Positions 24,109-35,381 of a DNA stretch of 41,560 nt are shown one piece after another (position 1 is the first letter of the stretch; each line of letters starts with the position of its first letter). Position numbers and translations under genes: made by a program. Where the stretch lies: assembly GCA_001687465.1 (NCBI GenBank), contig LVLI01000794.1, positions 1 through 41,560 on the forward strand. The letters run 5' to 3'. Source of the DNA: Halocafeteria seosinensis (taxonomy: Eukaryota; Sar; Bigyra; Bicosoecida). Under the pieces are notes generated by a model. It made no database searches. It was not told where the DNA came from and saw nothing but the letters and a program-made list of their open reading frames with translations.

Positions 24109-25162
24109 ATGGACTCAATGACAACAAACGGAAAGGCTTCTTTTCTGGACACGAACACGAGACAAGCACTGCTGGACAGCAAAGAAATACCCATGACAGC
24201 TCAAGCCCCCATGGACCAATCTTCGACCTCAATACCCATGGGCGATTATCAGGAGCAGAAAAACTCGTCTGAGCCTCCTGTGACGGGCCGGTCGCCCGTG
24301 TATCAGGAACCGAGGCAGCAAAGGCGTCCACCTAAATACAATACGCAAGCTGGGTCCGATGAAAATGGAGGTGAATTATCCTGTAGCGCGCTATGCACTT
24401 GCTGCGGTATTTGTGGAAAAATGCAAGGAAACACCCTACGATGCTGGGGCGGTGAAAAGACTAGATATTTCCCATTTACATGTGAGTATCCTCGAGGAAG
24501 TTTGCGGATTCGGCGCGAACAACAGTGTACATGTGCATGCTGTATACAGGCATGATTGGACCGCATTGGCCTTTAAATCTGTGTGTGTGGGGCATTCTTT
24601 TGATACCCGGGGCTATATACTTCGTCTTCGTGTACGTGTCTAAACCGAAGGAGCAGCGCTCCCACCAAGGCCCCGTCCCTATAACAGTTGTGGAATGTTG
24701 CAGAGCTAGCGATATTGACGGAACGACCGGGATTGCTATATTTGTTGTGTCCGCGTTGCTTATTGCAAGCGCTCTCGTGGCCTTAGCATGTACATCTTTC
24801 AGTGATCCAGGATACTTACCGCGGCTTACCCCCGAGGAAGCTGAGCAACAGGTAGGATATGGTCAAGTTTCGTGTTCTCGTTTTGCCGTCACTTCCGTAC
24901 TTGAATGATACAGAGAGAGCTTCTGGTGGAAAGCAATGAACTCAATAAGAGAGCACTTTGCAGAGAGTGCAACCAATTCAGAACTGCTGAGACGCACCAT
25001 TGCTACGATTGTAACAGGTGTTGCGAGGAGCTCGATCATCATTGCCCCTGGATGGGAAAAGATATCGGGAAGTATAACTTACAATTCTTCTACTGCTTTT
25101 TATGGTCTTTCTGTATTTCCATTATCTTCGCCGTTATTACGACGTTTGTGGTCGTGCTTTGA
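24109..25162 (+). CDS. DHHC-type palmitoyltransferase, atypical
   Basis: Three exons (24109-24481, 24526-24851, 24914-25162) give 315 residues. DHHC enzymes attach palmitate to cysteines of membrane proteins. Two membrane segments (NLCVWGILLIPGAIYFVFVY and GIAIFVVSALLIASALVALA) precede the cysteine-rich domain at about 249-285, which has CREC, HHCYDCNRC and DHHCPWM (catalytic Cys about 277). A third membrane segment (FFYCFLWSFCISIIFAVITT) follows, and the stop comes right after it. Two things are unusual. The Cys normally found in the NCIG motif after DHHCPW is Asp here (GKDIGKYN, residue about 283). The fourth membrane helix and cytosolic tail of the family are missing. The N-terminal 100 residues are polar and contain a cysteine cluster before the first helix. 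A 44-nt intron joins exons 1 and 2. Confidence 0.87.
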
Positions 25163-25453
25163 GGCACGACTAAGCCGCGGACTCCTATAATGAGGAATGC
25201 ATGTTTGTGCCCTCGACGTGGATCGTCATGATGGATGTAGATCAATTTCGGAACTGACGGGAAAAATTGGTGTATGAGAGCTACTGGAATTAAAATTGAG
25301 AGTCGGCCCGCAGATTGGTATTTTGTTTCCGTAAAAGAGAAGCTTACATGTAGTTTCGGCGTGGATGCTATCGTCGCCAATGTGCGCCTAGTCTGAACTA
25401 GGTGCTATTTGCCCGAACCTCTACAAATGACATCAAGACGCTGACTTCTACTT
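25163..25453. other. Convergent gap (DHHC to TFxP-repeat gene)
   Basis: About 290 bases. If the DHHC gene has an unrecognised further exon carrying the missing fourth helix, it would have to lie here; I could not find a clear one. Confidence 0.3.
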
Positions 25454-28400
25454 TTACTTCCACTCGGGCTTTTCCATATCCGATGTGGGCGGTTGTATTG
25501 CCCGTGTCAACGCCATGCTTTTCGCAATTCGTTTGACATAAGTAGGCGCCTCGTGCACTTCCGGTTGAAACGTGCATTCCGCCAACTCTTCGGCCTCATT
25601 TTGGTGGAGTCGTTCTTTCATTTTATTCTCCATCATTTCTGATTCTCTTTGAAGGCGTTCCAAATAGGATGAGGGGTCTTCACGAATACGTAGCCTTCCT
25701 TCCGCTTGTCTGTAAAAACGTGAACATATCACTGAAGTGACATGGACTACAATGGAAACACTAAGAACGTACTCTGAAGCAGCACTGAGTTTTGGCTTAA
25801 ATGTCAAACCTTCCAATTCTTCTTGTTCAGCTTTCAGTCTGAGAAGACGTTGAGTGGTCTCACGCTTCAGGGCATCGCCTGTGCTCAGATCTTCGTAACT
25901 GCGGGGTGGCTTCTGCCGGCTATTGGAGTTTATCTTCGGCTGAAATGTGCATTCGGGGTCACGAGACACGGCTGCTCGTTTTGTTAGATTCTCATGTTCT
26001 CTCCGTTTTAATTCCCTGTTTATGCGATCGAGAAAGCTGCCGCCTTTGGTAGATTCCGCAAGTTTAATACTACGTCGACATAGGTTGGGAGTATAATCAG
26101 GCTGTACAACACTTAGCAAGTTATCAATCTGCACCTGATAAGAATGAAATGCATACGTTTTCTTGCTTACCTGGTGCATCTGTTTGGTTTGTTCAATGTG
26201 TTGTTTCTTGCGTTGCTCAGCTTGGTTTTGGCGGGTAAGGAACTCCTGGAATCTTCGTTCTCGTTCCTCTTTGTCAACGCTCGCTTCACTTGTCCTGCGA
26301 GTCCGGTTCCGATCCTGCTCGAGATCGTTTAAGTTCATCCTACCATCACTCGTTCCAGGAGATTCCTTATTTAGGGCATTCATAAATGTCTGCATGTCCA
26401 TGACAGGTTTCTCTTCGCTGTCACCATTAGTCTCTGAATCGTGTTTCGGCATTATGCCCCTAGATGACTGGTTCTCTCGCGGTGCAACCCGGCTAACAGA
26501 CGAACTTCGCTTTGCACGAGACAATCTGTCATAAACATTCGACTGGGTATATGCAGTTGCTGATCCCATTTCTGGCTTTACTTTGTTGATACGGGGGGCA
26601 AAGGTACATTCTTCATAGCCAACAGGTACCCGGGAACCGGAAGCGCTAGCCGGTGGAGGGGGACGACGGTCGGCCCGTGCACTAGAAGCATAAACCGCTG
26701 CGGCTTGGAGATATCGGGACTTCACAGGAGTGGCGGTACCTCTATTTGGATTCACCCGCGGCTTAAATGTACATTCCTGCAAGTCCTCAGGATCATAACG
26801 GTAGTGATCTTCGTCGCTAACATCTCGGTGGGCTTTTGGCACGGACGCACTTCGAGCTGCGGCTGATGAGTCGTGAGAATCTTCATTTGAATAGAATTGA
26901 CGGCTTCGTATCGCACCGCCAGAGGGAGTAGCGCTACGATAAAGCCTTTCATATACGTCCGAACTACCGTCAGCCTGTGCGGAGGTCACATTGCCAACAG
27001 AGTGTCTGCTTGTGGACTGTGCCAATTTCTTGGAAGCCTTGTTAACATTGGGTCGAAAGGTGCAGCTTTGAAGGCGCTCAGCTTCCTGCTCCTTACGCTT
27101 CCGTTCGGCTTCGGCCTCCTTCTGGGTGACCCATTGAGACACTCGCATTTCAAAGGGGAGATTCGCTTGTGGTTGTTTATATCCATACTGAGGAGGCAAG
27201 TCATGCACCTCGGGTTGAAACGTGCACTCTTCCCCCCTATCTTGTTCGTGTCTGACTTCTTTCTGATATGCCCGTGCTTCCGCTCTCGCTTTCGAAGCGG
27301 ATGGAGGGCCAGGTGAAGCACTCGATGTAGACCTAAACGACTTGAAAGATTGGGCTGTTCGTTCCAGTGACTTGTTTCGGCCCCGTTCAACCCAACTCGA
27401 CGCAGACTTTAGAGATGCTGATGGCTCACCATTTTGATTCATCCGTTTACCCATGTTCGAGAAACCTGAGGCAGACATAAACGACTTCGAAGTTTGCGCA
27501 GAGCGTTCAGGAAGTCCTTGTCGCGAGGCGCGGGCGTCTGCTCGAGCTTTCATCGCAGAAGGAGGGCCGCCCACCGGAGTTGTAGCTACTCTTGTGGAAC
27601 CACGGGAAGAAGGAACCGCCGATTTAGGTCGCTTAGAGCTACTGCTCTCCTCTTGTTCGGGTCTCTGGGTATCCACGGGTGGTGGCCGCGCCCTGGTTGG
27701 AGGATCAGGTGGGCGCATTGAATATTTGGTTGACATCGAAGGTTTCGTATCGGCGGCAGCCCTAGAGCCTTGCACTGCAGTCGAACTAGTACCGACCACT
27801 TCTGAGTCATTTTGAGCCTTCTCAGGTGACTCCGTATATTCAGCCATATGTTTACTAACAGCAGTTGACACAGCCTGCTTAACTGAATGGGTGATATTCG
27901 CAATCTCCTCTGAGCTGACAGTCCGCTGAGTAGGACCTGCCGAACCTCTACTGCGTTCCGGTGAGCGCCCACTAGTCTCAAGGGCAGCAGAGCTGGGAGT
28001 ATCGGAATCACTGTGGCAGCACAACAATGACAGATATAAGAAACATTACTATATCCGGATTTACAAGGAAATTACCCACTTTGGTTGGTTCGCAGCGTTC
28101 GCCAGACTTGCCCCTCTTGAGAGATCTCTCTCATCCCCAGGCTTCTCAGAAGGCCCCCCTCTGTTTTGTTCTCGAGATCGCCGCTTTTCTTGTACCAGTT
28201 TCTGCATTCAACCAGCACAAGTAATTTTCAATAAACAAAAATCGATGCAAACTATCATGAAAGAATTAGAAGAGAACCATGCTTTCCCCTTACCTGAATA
28301 ACCTGCCTCCTTTCATTGACACTCTTTGAAGCTAAATTGCCGTAGGAACGAGGGGACGATAGTCCTTTAGGTTCTTCCTTTTCATGTATTGGAGACGTCC

Positions 28401-28713
28401 TTACGGGGACGTCTCTCTTTGGTGCGTGTTGAGCTCCATCGTCTTCTGGCGAGGTTCTACTCCCGGGGCTCCTTCCTAATTGAGCAGAACTCTGGGGTCG
28501 TTGCAGACTCGTCTGGGCTGTGCTTACTCGTGGGGACGTGGAATCAACTTCTGCTGTGGTTGCTGAGGCCGCGGCGGGCCTGGATGCTGGCTGAAGGTCT
28601 GCTAGGCGTTGGAATAACTCGCTCTTGGTAATCTTCCCCTGCTTCAGTTGATGAACTAAGCCTGATATGTATGTTTGCTTCTGGCTAGACCCAGAGGATC
28701 CCTCAGCTGACAT
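25454..28713 (-). CDS. TFxP-repeat (ECTFxPxxN) protein, possibly cytoskeletal
   Basis: Five exons (28294-28713, 28080-28201, 26171-28010, 25773-26134, 25454-25709) give 999 residues. The start (MSAEGSSGSSQKQTYISGLV) leads into a short helical motif, LVHQLKQGKITKSELFQRLA, found at the N-terminus of many uncharacterised protist proteins. A Ser/Pro/Arg-rich disordered region comes next. The C-terminal two thirds carry at least seven copies of a motif of the form (E)CTFxPxxN, for example ECTFQPEVHDLP, SCTFRPNVN, ECTFKPRVN, ECTFAPRIN, ECTFQPKIN, GLTFKPKLS and ECTFQPEVHEAP. They are separated by charged helices such as FEMRVSQWVTQKEAEAER. This repeat type is common in flagellate and ciliate proteins, but I know of no established function. 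Two of its four introns (36 and 63 nt) are multiples of three without stops. A microtubule or flagellar role is only a guess. Confidence 0.82.
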
Positions 28714-29697
28714 TTTGGAATCCCTTTGTTACTATTTTAACAGCTCTCCCTGGTCTGTGCTAAGCGTATACTCCATTACGTTGGGGAGCGCTTATATCAC
28801 AACTCTCCGAGGGCTTGGTCTGCAGCGAATCCGCAGTATGGACAAACACGTTGGGTGAAACTCAAGCAACACCCGCATGATGGCAAACCGCATTGTCGGA
28901 AAGGGGACACATTGACTAACAACAAAGGCAACAACATCTAAACCAGGAGTATGGTCACCTTCTGCAGCCTCCTGGAATCGACAAGAGTAGGCGGTTTACT
29001 GCCGCCTGGTAACTCGGCTGGAAGAACGCGCAACGAACCGCACGCTTCTGGCGCTCTCCCGTGTTACTTCCCTCTTTGCTCAGCCCTTCACACTGACGAG
29101 TGGACTTTCCTAATAGCCATAGCGCCACAGAGCGTACCACCATGGTTGCTTTGACGAGGGGTCATCTTGTAGCGTCTATTGCGCGATTGTAGAAGGTTAA
29201 CGGTCTCCTGGCCCCTTTGGCTTCTTGGTGAGGGCGCCGCATTCCATGTTTTCTAATTCAAGAATCAGGAGAACCACAAATACAAACGAGGAGTTATAAA
29301 ATGCAACCATGCCGTATATGGGGCGCAAAATACGCTATTCACTCGGAAAGAAGCCGTGTATACACCAGAGGGGTCCAAAGGAGACCACTATCCAAAACTC
29401 CATACTTACCACACCCTTTTCGCATCCAGGCAGAGAGGTTACTGATTGACCCTCTACAGCTATATGTTGGGTACAAATACACTCACTTTGCGGTGTATGC
29501 GAGACGCATGAGCCTCGATCACCCACTCAATCAAGATAGTAAATTCCGGGCCGAGCGCCCGGATTTTTCGGTCCGGGAGGTCATGGCATCAGCTAGACTG
29601 TGCACGCCATGTAGTGGATAATCGCATCATATCAGTTTGATGGCGTTGATAATTTTGATTGCGTTGTGTCTGTCAAACCCTGGTATCGGTCTGTGCA
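28714..29697. other. Divergent intergenic region (TFxP-repeat to mL46)
   Basis: About 980 bases between two genes transcribed away from each other. It includes a GC-rich stretch near 29548-29580 (ccgggc...gcccgg) that could form a short hairpin. No coding frame looks protein-like. Confidence 0.35.
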
Positions 29698-31272
29698 ATG
29701 AGAAGGGCGACGAACCAATTACGGTCCTGGGGGACATGTGCCTTCAGGACACATTCACATAACACTATACAGCAGCAATTCCGATGGAGGAGTTCCTTGG
29801 CTCGACAGCGATTGAAAGAGCGCAATAAAAGACCTCTTCCCTATCATCGCCGTCAGGCGCTGCGAAAAGGTAGGTTGTATTGAGCGTACGCGAAGTAGTG
29901 GTGCACGTCTGATTTAGTCCTGCTGTCCTTTATCATATGCTGCAGTCGAGACTGTGCGTCCGGAAAAATCATTGTCTGGGCATATTATCACGAGCGTCAA
30001 CCACCCGGAACTACTGGAGAAACACATCAACCGAGCCAACGCCCTTGGTACGAAACATGGCGTGGCACAACAGGTGGCCGAATTTGATACAGCCGCTGCG
30101 AAGTTCCCTAACCCTCCTGCTGTTGTGTCTTGCACGTGAGTACATTGAAATGCGTTCATTTCCTACGTGTGCAAGAGGTTTTGACTTGCTTTGTGGTTAT
30201 CTCACAGAATCCTTGAACGTAGTAATATCATCTTCCGAGAAATGGAAGAGTGGGAGTCGAATTTCCATGAAGTTGCGCAGCGAAGAGAAGAAGAACTTAG
30301 TTACGTACGTTGTATTTGCCACATGCACTTGGATTAGATTATTTTTGCATCATCCCATTCTTCTTTATTTATCTTTGGTATGCCAGGAATACCCAAAAGA
30401 ATTCTGGGGATCATATGGCCTAGAAGACCGAGATGAGAAGAAAGAGAATACCAAAGAAGCAGCTGAACGCTTAGGAATCGAATCTACCAACACACAATCG
30501 GAGATGTTCCATGATCTTGAACGCTATGACGTAGACGATAGGTATGCTGCTTGCGTACGCGATACTACAGACTTTCATCTCTCTCAAGTCATCGGACAAA
30601 CAACCACTGCAGTGAAACGGTGTCCTCGGCGCATTGGAGACCAGCTCCTCGGGAAACTGAGGCCGACCAGATAAATGATACAAGGTCTCTCGACCGATTG
30701 CTTGGTCACCGCTTAGTATTATTAGTTAGAAAGAAGAGCGATGGCAGATGGGTGTTACCTGGAGGCATACGAAGCGGTGGAGAGCGAATGGTTGACGCTG
30801 CAGAACGGACACTTCATACCACGTTAGGAAACGACATTATCCCATGGTACCCGGGCAATGCCCCAATGGGATTCTGGCTCAATCCTTACGACGAGAAGAA
30901 GCAACAAGAACTACAGTGCTACGGAGAAAAAATGTTCTTTTACCGTGCGGAAATATTGAACGGAAAAGTAAAACTGCAGACGAGTAAGTAGAAGTTGTAG
31001 ACAGGTAGTGTGGCAGATTGATTCAAATCGATTGTTTGGTTGCAGCCCAAGATGAGGACTTGGAAGGACAAGGCTGCGAGGAATATGATGACTTTATTTG
31101 GTTGACACGAGATGAAGTTTTAGAAAAGAAGCTACTCGATCCTCCTTTCGATGAGTATGTCCATGGCATATTCGGTAGATCGGTCGCTGAAGAAAAGGAT
31201 AGAAGGGATAAGGCGCGAGGGAAAAGCAGCAATACAGAAGAATCTGCGTCTACCGAAGCTGTGGCGGAATAA
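29698..31272 (+). CDS. MRPL46: Mitochondrial large-subunit ribosomal protein mL46
   Basis: Six exons (29698-29869, 29946-30135, 30208-30304, 30387-30541, 30613-30983, 31046-31272) give 403 residues with a continuous frame. The ATG at 29698 gives MRRATNQLRSWGTCAFRTHS, an Arg-rich, acid-free presequence typical of mitochondrial import. The family core has PRETEADQINDTRSLDR, then GHRLVLLVRKKSDGRWVLPG and the degenerate Nudix-like box GERMVDAAERTLHT. Further on are WYPGNAPMGFWL, KMFFYRAEIL and FIWLTRDEVLEKKLLDPP. mL46 is a Nudix-fold protein without hydrolase activity that sits in the mitochondrial 54S/39S large subunit. The protein is longer than the human one, with an extra charged helix region (exons 2-4) and a Lys/Glu-rich C-terminus. 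Confidence 0.92.
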
Positions 31273-31600
31273 TCTGTAGGTTGCTGCAGTTGCACAGCTG
31301 CTTAACTGGCATCCTGCGAAAGGAATTACAATCAATCCACTCTTGCGATAAGGAACTTGTCCAGTTAGCAACGCACGTACCAGTCAACACTTCATTAATA
31401 ATAAATCACACATCAGCTCCACACTGCACCGCGCTCTTACCCGTCATGAGCTTCGGGCGCCTCCGCCTCCGCTTCCCAACGAGTCTCTAGAGTATGGATG
31501 CGGAAGTTGGCTATCTGTCACATTTGTGTGTGTGAGTATGCAAGCATTAGAAACCCACACTAAGGAAAAAACAAAACATTTTGTAGGCTAACAAAGCTAG
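31273..31600. other. Convergent gap (mL46 to FG-GAP gene)
   Basis: About 330 bases of 3' flank for both neighbours. It marks the change from conserved genes to the secreted-protein cluster. No feature is seen. Confidence 0.35.
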
Positions 31601-33005
31601 TTAGGGTTTCCCTGGAGGTCCAGTTTGGCTATTTCCGAACACTCCTGTGCCCCGAATGCGAATGTCAGAGAGACCATCGCCATTAACATCTCCTAAGCCT
31701 GGGACTGTACTTGAATAAAATTCCGTCAAACGATGAGTTTCTGGGCGCAAAGGGGCCACTTTGTCCATATATAAGGTAGTTGAAACACTTTTCTCCGTCT
31801 GCGTCTGTACTCCCCCTAATCGTCGACGAAAGGATGTCGTCGTACTTGTCTCCGTTAAAATCACCGACACCGATGGCCGAGAATGTCGTCGACGTGTTCA
31901 ACGGTGCTCGTACTCGAGTCCCATTCGAGCCGTCTAAGTATGTAACGTCAATAACTTCAGGCAGACCGTTCTGATTCCCAAAAATAATCGACAGATGTGG
32001 ACTTTCCAGTTGACTACAGTTTAAGCAAGCTGCACTCAGGTCGTTCACACCATCACCATTGAAATCTCCTACTTTTCTCAGTTCTAGCGGAAGGATACTG
32101 GACCAAGTGCTTTCAAACACGCGGGTCGTATTTAAGTCACTAAGATTGAGAATTCCTCTCACGGGAGGGACACACCCATAGATAATATATCCAGAATCCA
32201 GGGCAATATCATCAAAACCATCTCCGTTAACATCGCCTAAGGGGAACGTGTACGCCTATCGCCCGGTTCTTACCTACACACTGTACTTGTAGTTGAAATC
32301 CGTCCGTTCCATTAAAGGTTGAAGAGTTGAGAACCGGGTACTGTCGATGCCCCTTCCCGTATATCAAGAATAATGCCGAATACGAGCCCACTAATATATC
32401 TTCGAGTCCATCGTTATTGAAATCACCTGCTCCTTGAACCCTATTACCCCCAGCAACGAAGAACCCGTCTGCTCCATTTAAATCGGAAACATTTACACTT
32501 CTCTTTTGCTGCGCAGTGCCATATATGATGGCGGCACCCGGCGAAGCCATAAGCATCAAGTCATCAAATCCATCCCCGTTGACGTCGCCAGAAGGGAGAC
32601 TAAGTTCCTCACGAGCATATGGCTTCCGCATTCGGGTTCGAGGGTACCCGAACCGGCTTCCTGAAATCAATTTCGAATTCCAGTCTTCGCCCACAAGAAC
32701 GGTTTCTGGAAAGTGACGACGGCCAAGATATACTTCAGGTGACCATTGCTTTGTCATTGTCATGAAATCTGAAAATCCATCTCCATTTAAATCACCAAAT
32801 GGGAACGACGGCGTTACGACGCCCACTTCCCGGTACCCCAGACTCTAAGCTTAAAGCCCCCGAGAAAGCTCTCATTTCCTGGTATTGCATCCAAGTTGAC
32901 AGTGGTGTAGGCACAGCTAGAAACAGCCGCTGGAACTAGACAGGCGAGGAATACAAGCACGGCTGCCAATTTCCAGTTATAATCGTGGGCAGCCCCTTTT
33001 AGCAT
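31601..33005 (-). pseudogene. Secreted FG-GAP repeat protein, frame interrupted
   Basis: The gene encodes a signal peptide (MLKGAAHDYNWKLAAVLVFL, start 33005) followed by an FG-GAP (integrin-alpha-like beta-propeller) protein. Repeats carry the calcium-binding type motif GDxNGDGxxD: GDLNGDGFSDFM, GDVNGDGFDDLML, GDFNNDGLEDILV, GDVNGDGFDDIAL, GDFNGDGVNDL, GDFNGDKYDDIL and GDVNGDGLSDIRI. The frame changes near 32832-32843, between 32237 and 32273, and near 31700. The middle change is removed by a possible 37-nt GTAAGA...TTAG intron. The other two look like 1-nt length changes in runs of G or C. It may be a pseudogene, or the runs may be mis-sequenced. FG-GAP proteins usually mediate adhesion or ligand binding outside the cell. 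It is about half-identical by eye to the divergent copy at 33764-35240. Confidence 0.78.
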
Positions 33006-33181
33006 TATGAATGTATTCTTTTGATGATCTTTTAAAGCGTAAACGGCCAACTTAAGGCAACCTTGTTTATTTTGACTGGCTTGTTGACTTTTGTTCTTGG
33101 GCAAGCCAAAAGAATTATGTACAGTACCTGGTATCTAGATCTCAGCTCTTAGAGGATTCGGTGGTTTTACCGTTGCAGCCT

Positions 33182-33571
33182 CACACTCCCTTTGATACTC
33201 CCCATTGTCCAGTACCCTCGGGGATACTCCCTTGAATCTCCCCATTGTCGGATAGTATCCCATACGCTCGAGGTACTCCCTTTGATTTTCCCTTTGTCCG
33301 ATACCCTCAGAAGTACTCCCTTTGATTCCCCCCTCCGATATCCTCGGAGGTACTCCCTTTGATTCTCCCCTCCGATATCCTCGGAGGTACTCCCTTTGAT
33401 TCTCCCCATTGTCTGATACCCTCGGAGGTACTCGCTTTGATTCCGTGTCCGATACTCTCGAGGGTACTCCCTTTGATTCTCCCCTTGTCCCATACCCTCG
33501 GTACTGCCTTTGATTTTCCCTCTGCCCGATCCCCTCGGAGGTACTTTCTTGAATTTTCCCTGCGTGGGCGG
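33182..33571. repeat. Minisatellite, about 10 units of 31-49 bp
   Basis: Tandem imperfect repeats of the form gtactccctttgattctcc followed by a variable spacer (ccattgtc...) and gatacctcggag. I count ten units between 33182 and 33571, mostly 36-41 bp long, with length changes mainly in the spacer. It sits between the two head-to-head FG-GAP genes. The repeat keeps two minus-strand frames open for 108 and 149 codons, but these are almost certainly by-products of the repeat. Confidence 0.9.
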
Positions 33572-33763
33572 TCAAATCTCCCACCGAATCACCATAATTG
33601 AAGATTCGGATACAGTTGTTATGCAGGTCTCCAACTATCAGTGTGGTATTGAATACATCGCTGCAAAATTTCAGGGTGCCGTTGAGTGCAAAAGCGTCTA
33701 GGTGTGTTTCAAACTTCTATGCACGAGCACACAGCTATCATACACAGCAGTGAAGAAAAGGAA

Positions 33764-35240
33764 ATGTTCGACACTTGCTTGGACGCGAATCATTCCCGAG
33801 CAAAAGCCAGGATTTGCGTGGTTTTCACGCGTTTACTTTTGCTCTATCTCACGACGGCTGGGTGTGTGTGCCAAGCTTACACCACGGTTAGCTTAAAGTC
33901 TATCCGGTGTACCACGAGAGCGAGCTTGAAGGCTTCGCCTTCTCGGTTGAGGGCCTTTCCGATGGTACCAATCGCCTGTAGGTGATGTCAATGGCGATGG
34001 GATTGATGACTTCATGACCGTTCAGGGTGCCTCACATGGATGCGCCTATGTCTTCTTGGGCCGGAGTTCTTTCCCGGAACATGTGGTGGGAAACGAGGAC
34101 TGGAATTGGAAAATATGTCCGAACACCCACAACCTGACCATAAGTTTTTCGGAACGTGCATTCAGTGGCCAGCTACCTGTCGGAGACGTAAACGGAGATG
34201 GTTTTAATGATCTGCTTCTTGGGGCGTCGAATGATCAATTTCTGTGGCTCCCGTCAATGGCATTTGTTGTGTATGGCTCCCCATCGGTCAAACGGAGCAT
34301 TTACCTTGACAATCTAAATGGAACTAACGGCTTCAGTATCGTAGGTGAATGTCAAAGTTTCATGGGTGTCGGTGACTTTAACAATGATCGAATCGATGAC
34401 ATTTTGATAGTTAAGAGTCTTCGGCTCCCCCACACGCGTACGCTTTCTCTGGTTTATGGCAAGCGCGAAAGGAACCAATCCAAAATTAATGCATCAAAAA
34501 TAGACGCAACAGAGGGGTTTATAATAAAAGACTTCGAAGAACCTTCACCCGATCAAGTTAGTGGGAACATGGAAAGTGCTCTGGGGGATGTCAATGGAGA
34601 TGGTTTCCATGATGTTGCAATTGACGGATACATTGTTTACGGTTGCTCTCCACCAATTAAAGGGTCTCCCAATGTTCTTAGTTTCGCCGATTTTAACACG
34701 AGCAAGGTTTTCGCAAAAAATGATTCTGGGTACCCTGAGATTTTGAAAATGCGCACCGCAGGGGATTTCAATGGCGACGGTGTGGATGACCTGGTTGCCA
34801 CCTCTCCGGCATACAACCCTAGCAAATATGTAAGAGGAAAATTTTTCATTATTTTTGGGTCCCGAAAGGAGCTTCCGGCGTGTGTTGATGTTGGTTTCTT
34901 GGACGGATCGAACGGGACTAGAGTTACGACACCAATTGCCCCAAACTCTCCACTTTGGGCTATTGGGATAGGTGACTTCAATGGGGATAACTACGACGAC
35001 ATTTTGACGAACCAATGGCCTAGCACCAATTGGACTTCCAGCAATTGTCTGATTTTTGGGAAGAGCAATTCTTTCCTACGCGAGGAGCCAAATTTTGATG
35101 GATATTTGTTTTGGTATGGTGATTCTGATTGGGGTAATCTTGTAGGCTTAGGAGACGTAAATAATGATGGGCTCGCCGATATTCGCATCCGCGGAACCGG
35201 TGTTTTCGGAAAGAAAGGAGCGACTTCAAATGAGAACTAA
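33764..35240 (+). pseudogene. Secreted FG-GAP repeat protein, frame interrupted near its start
   Basis: This is the second FG-GAP copy. The N-terminus has a hydrophobic signal-like stretch (VVFTRLLLLYLTTAG) then AYTTVSLKSI, matching AYTTVNLDAI of the minus-strand copy. Two frame changes follow, near 33907 (one base short in a run of C, after which the frame reads PVYHESELEGFAFSVEGL) and near 33965. From 34014 the frame is open to the stop at 35240 with no further break. Repeats are GDVNGDGIDDFM, GDVNGDGFNDLLL, GDFNNDRIDDILI, GDVNGDGFHDVAI, GDFNGDGVDDLV, GDFNGDNYDDIL and GDVNNDGLADIRI. The linker LDNLNGTNGFSIVG is like those in bacterial and algal FG-GAP proteins. The start is uncertain (33719 or 33764). 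A role in adhesion is inferred from the family only. Confidence 0.78.
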
Positions 35241-35381
35241 GGCCGATGCTTACGGGTCAAAACAACAAAAACGAAACTGGGTTGGTTTTCTTTCTTGGAT
35301 TAAGTAGGCGTCTTACGGCACATTTGTTTGCTACAAAATATTCTTGATTTTCGTTTTTTCCACGAAAATCGACCACACTGT

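Noticed and set aside
29548-29580. A structured RNA or terminator at the GC-rich palindrome
   Set aside because: Only a short stem is possible and nothing else supports an RNA gene.
33182-33571. A CRISPR-like array
   Set aside because: The units are contiguous and imperfect with no true unique spacers, and the genome is eukaryotic. It is a minisatellite.
33135-33584. A 149-codon repetitive open frame (GVPPRVSDNGENQRE-like) on the minus strand
   Set aside because: It is produced by the minisatellite; a second minus-strand frame is open as well, and there is no promoter or domain.
33901-33985. A 17-nt intron (GTACCAATCG...TAG) restoring GDVNGDG in the plus FG-GAP gene
   Set aside because: It is far below a workable spliceosomal length, and the same frame break occurs in the paralogue without matching splice sites; an indel is more likely.
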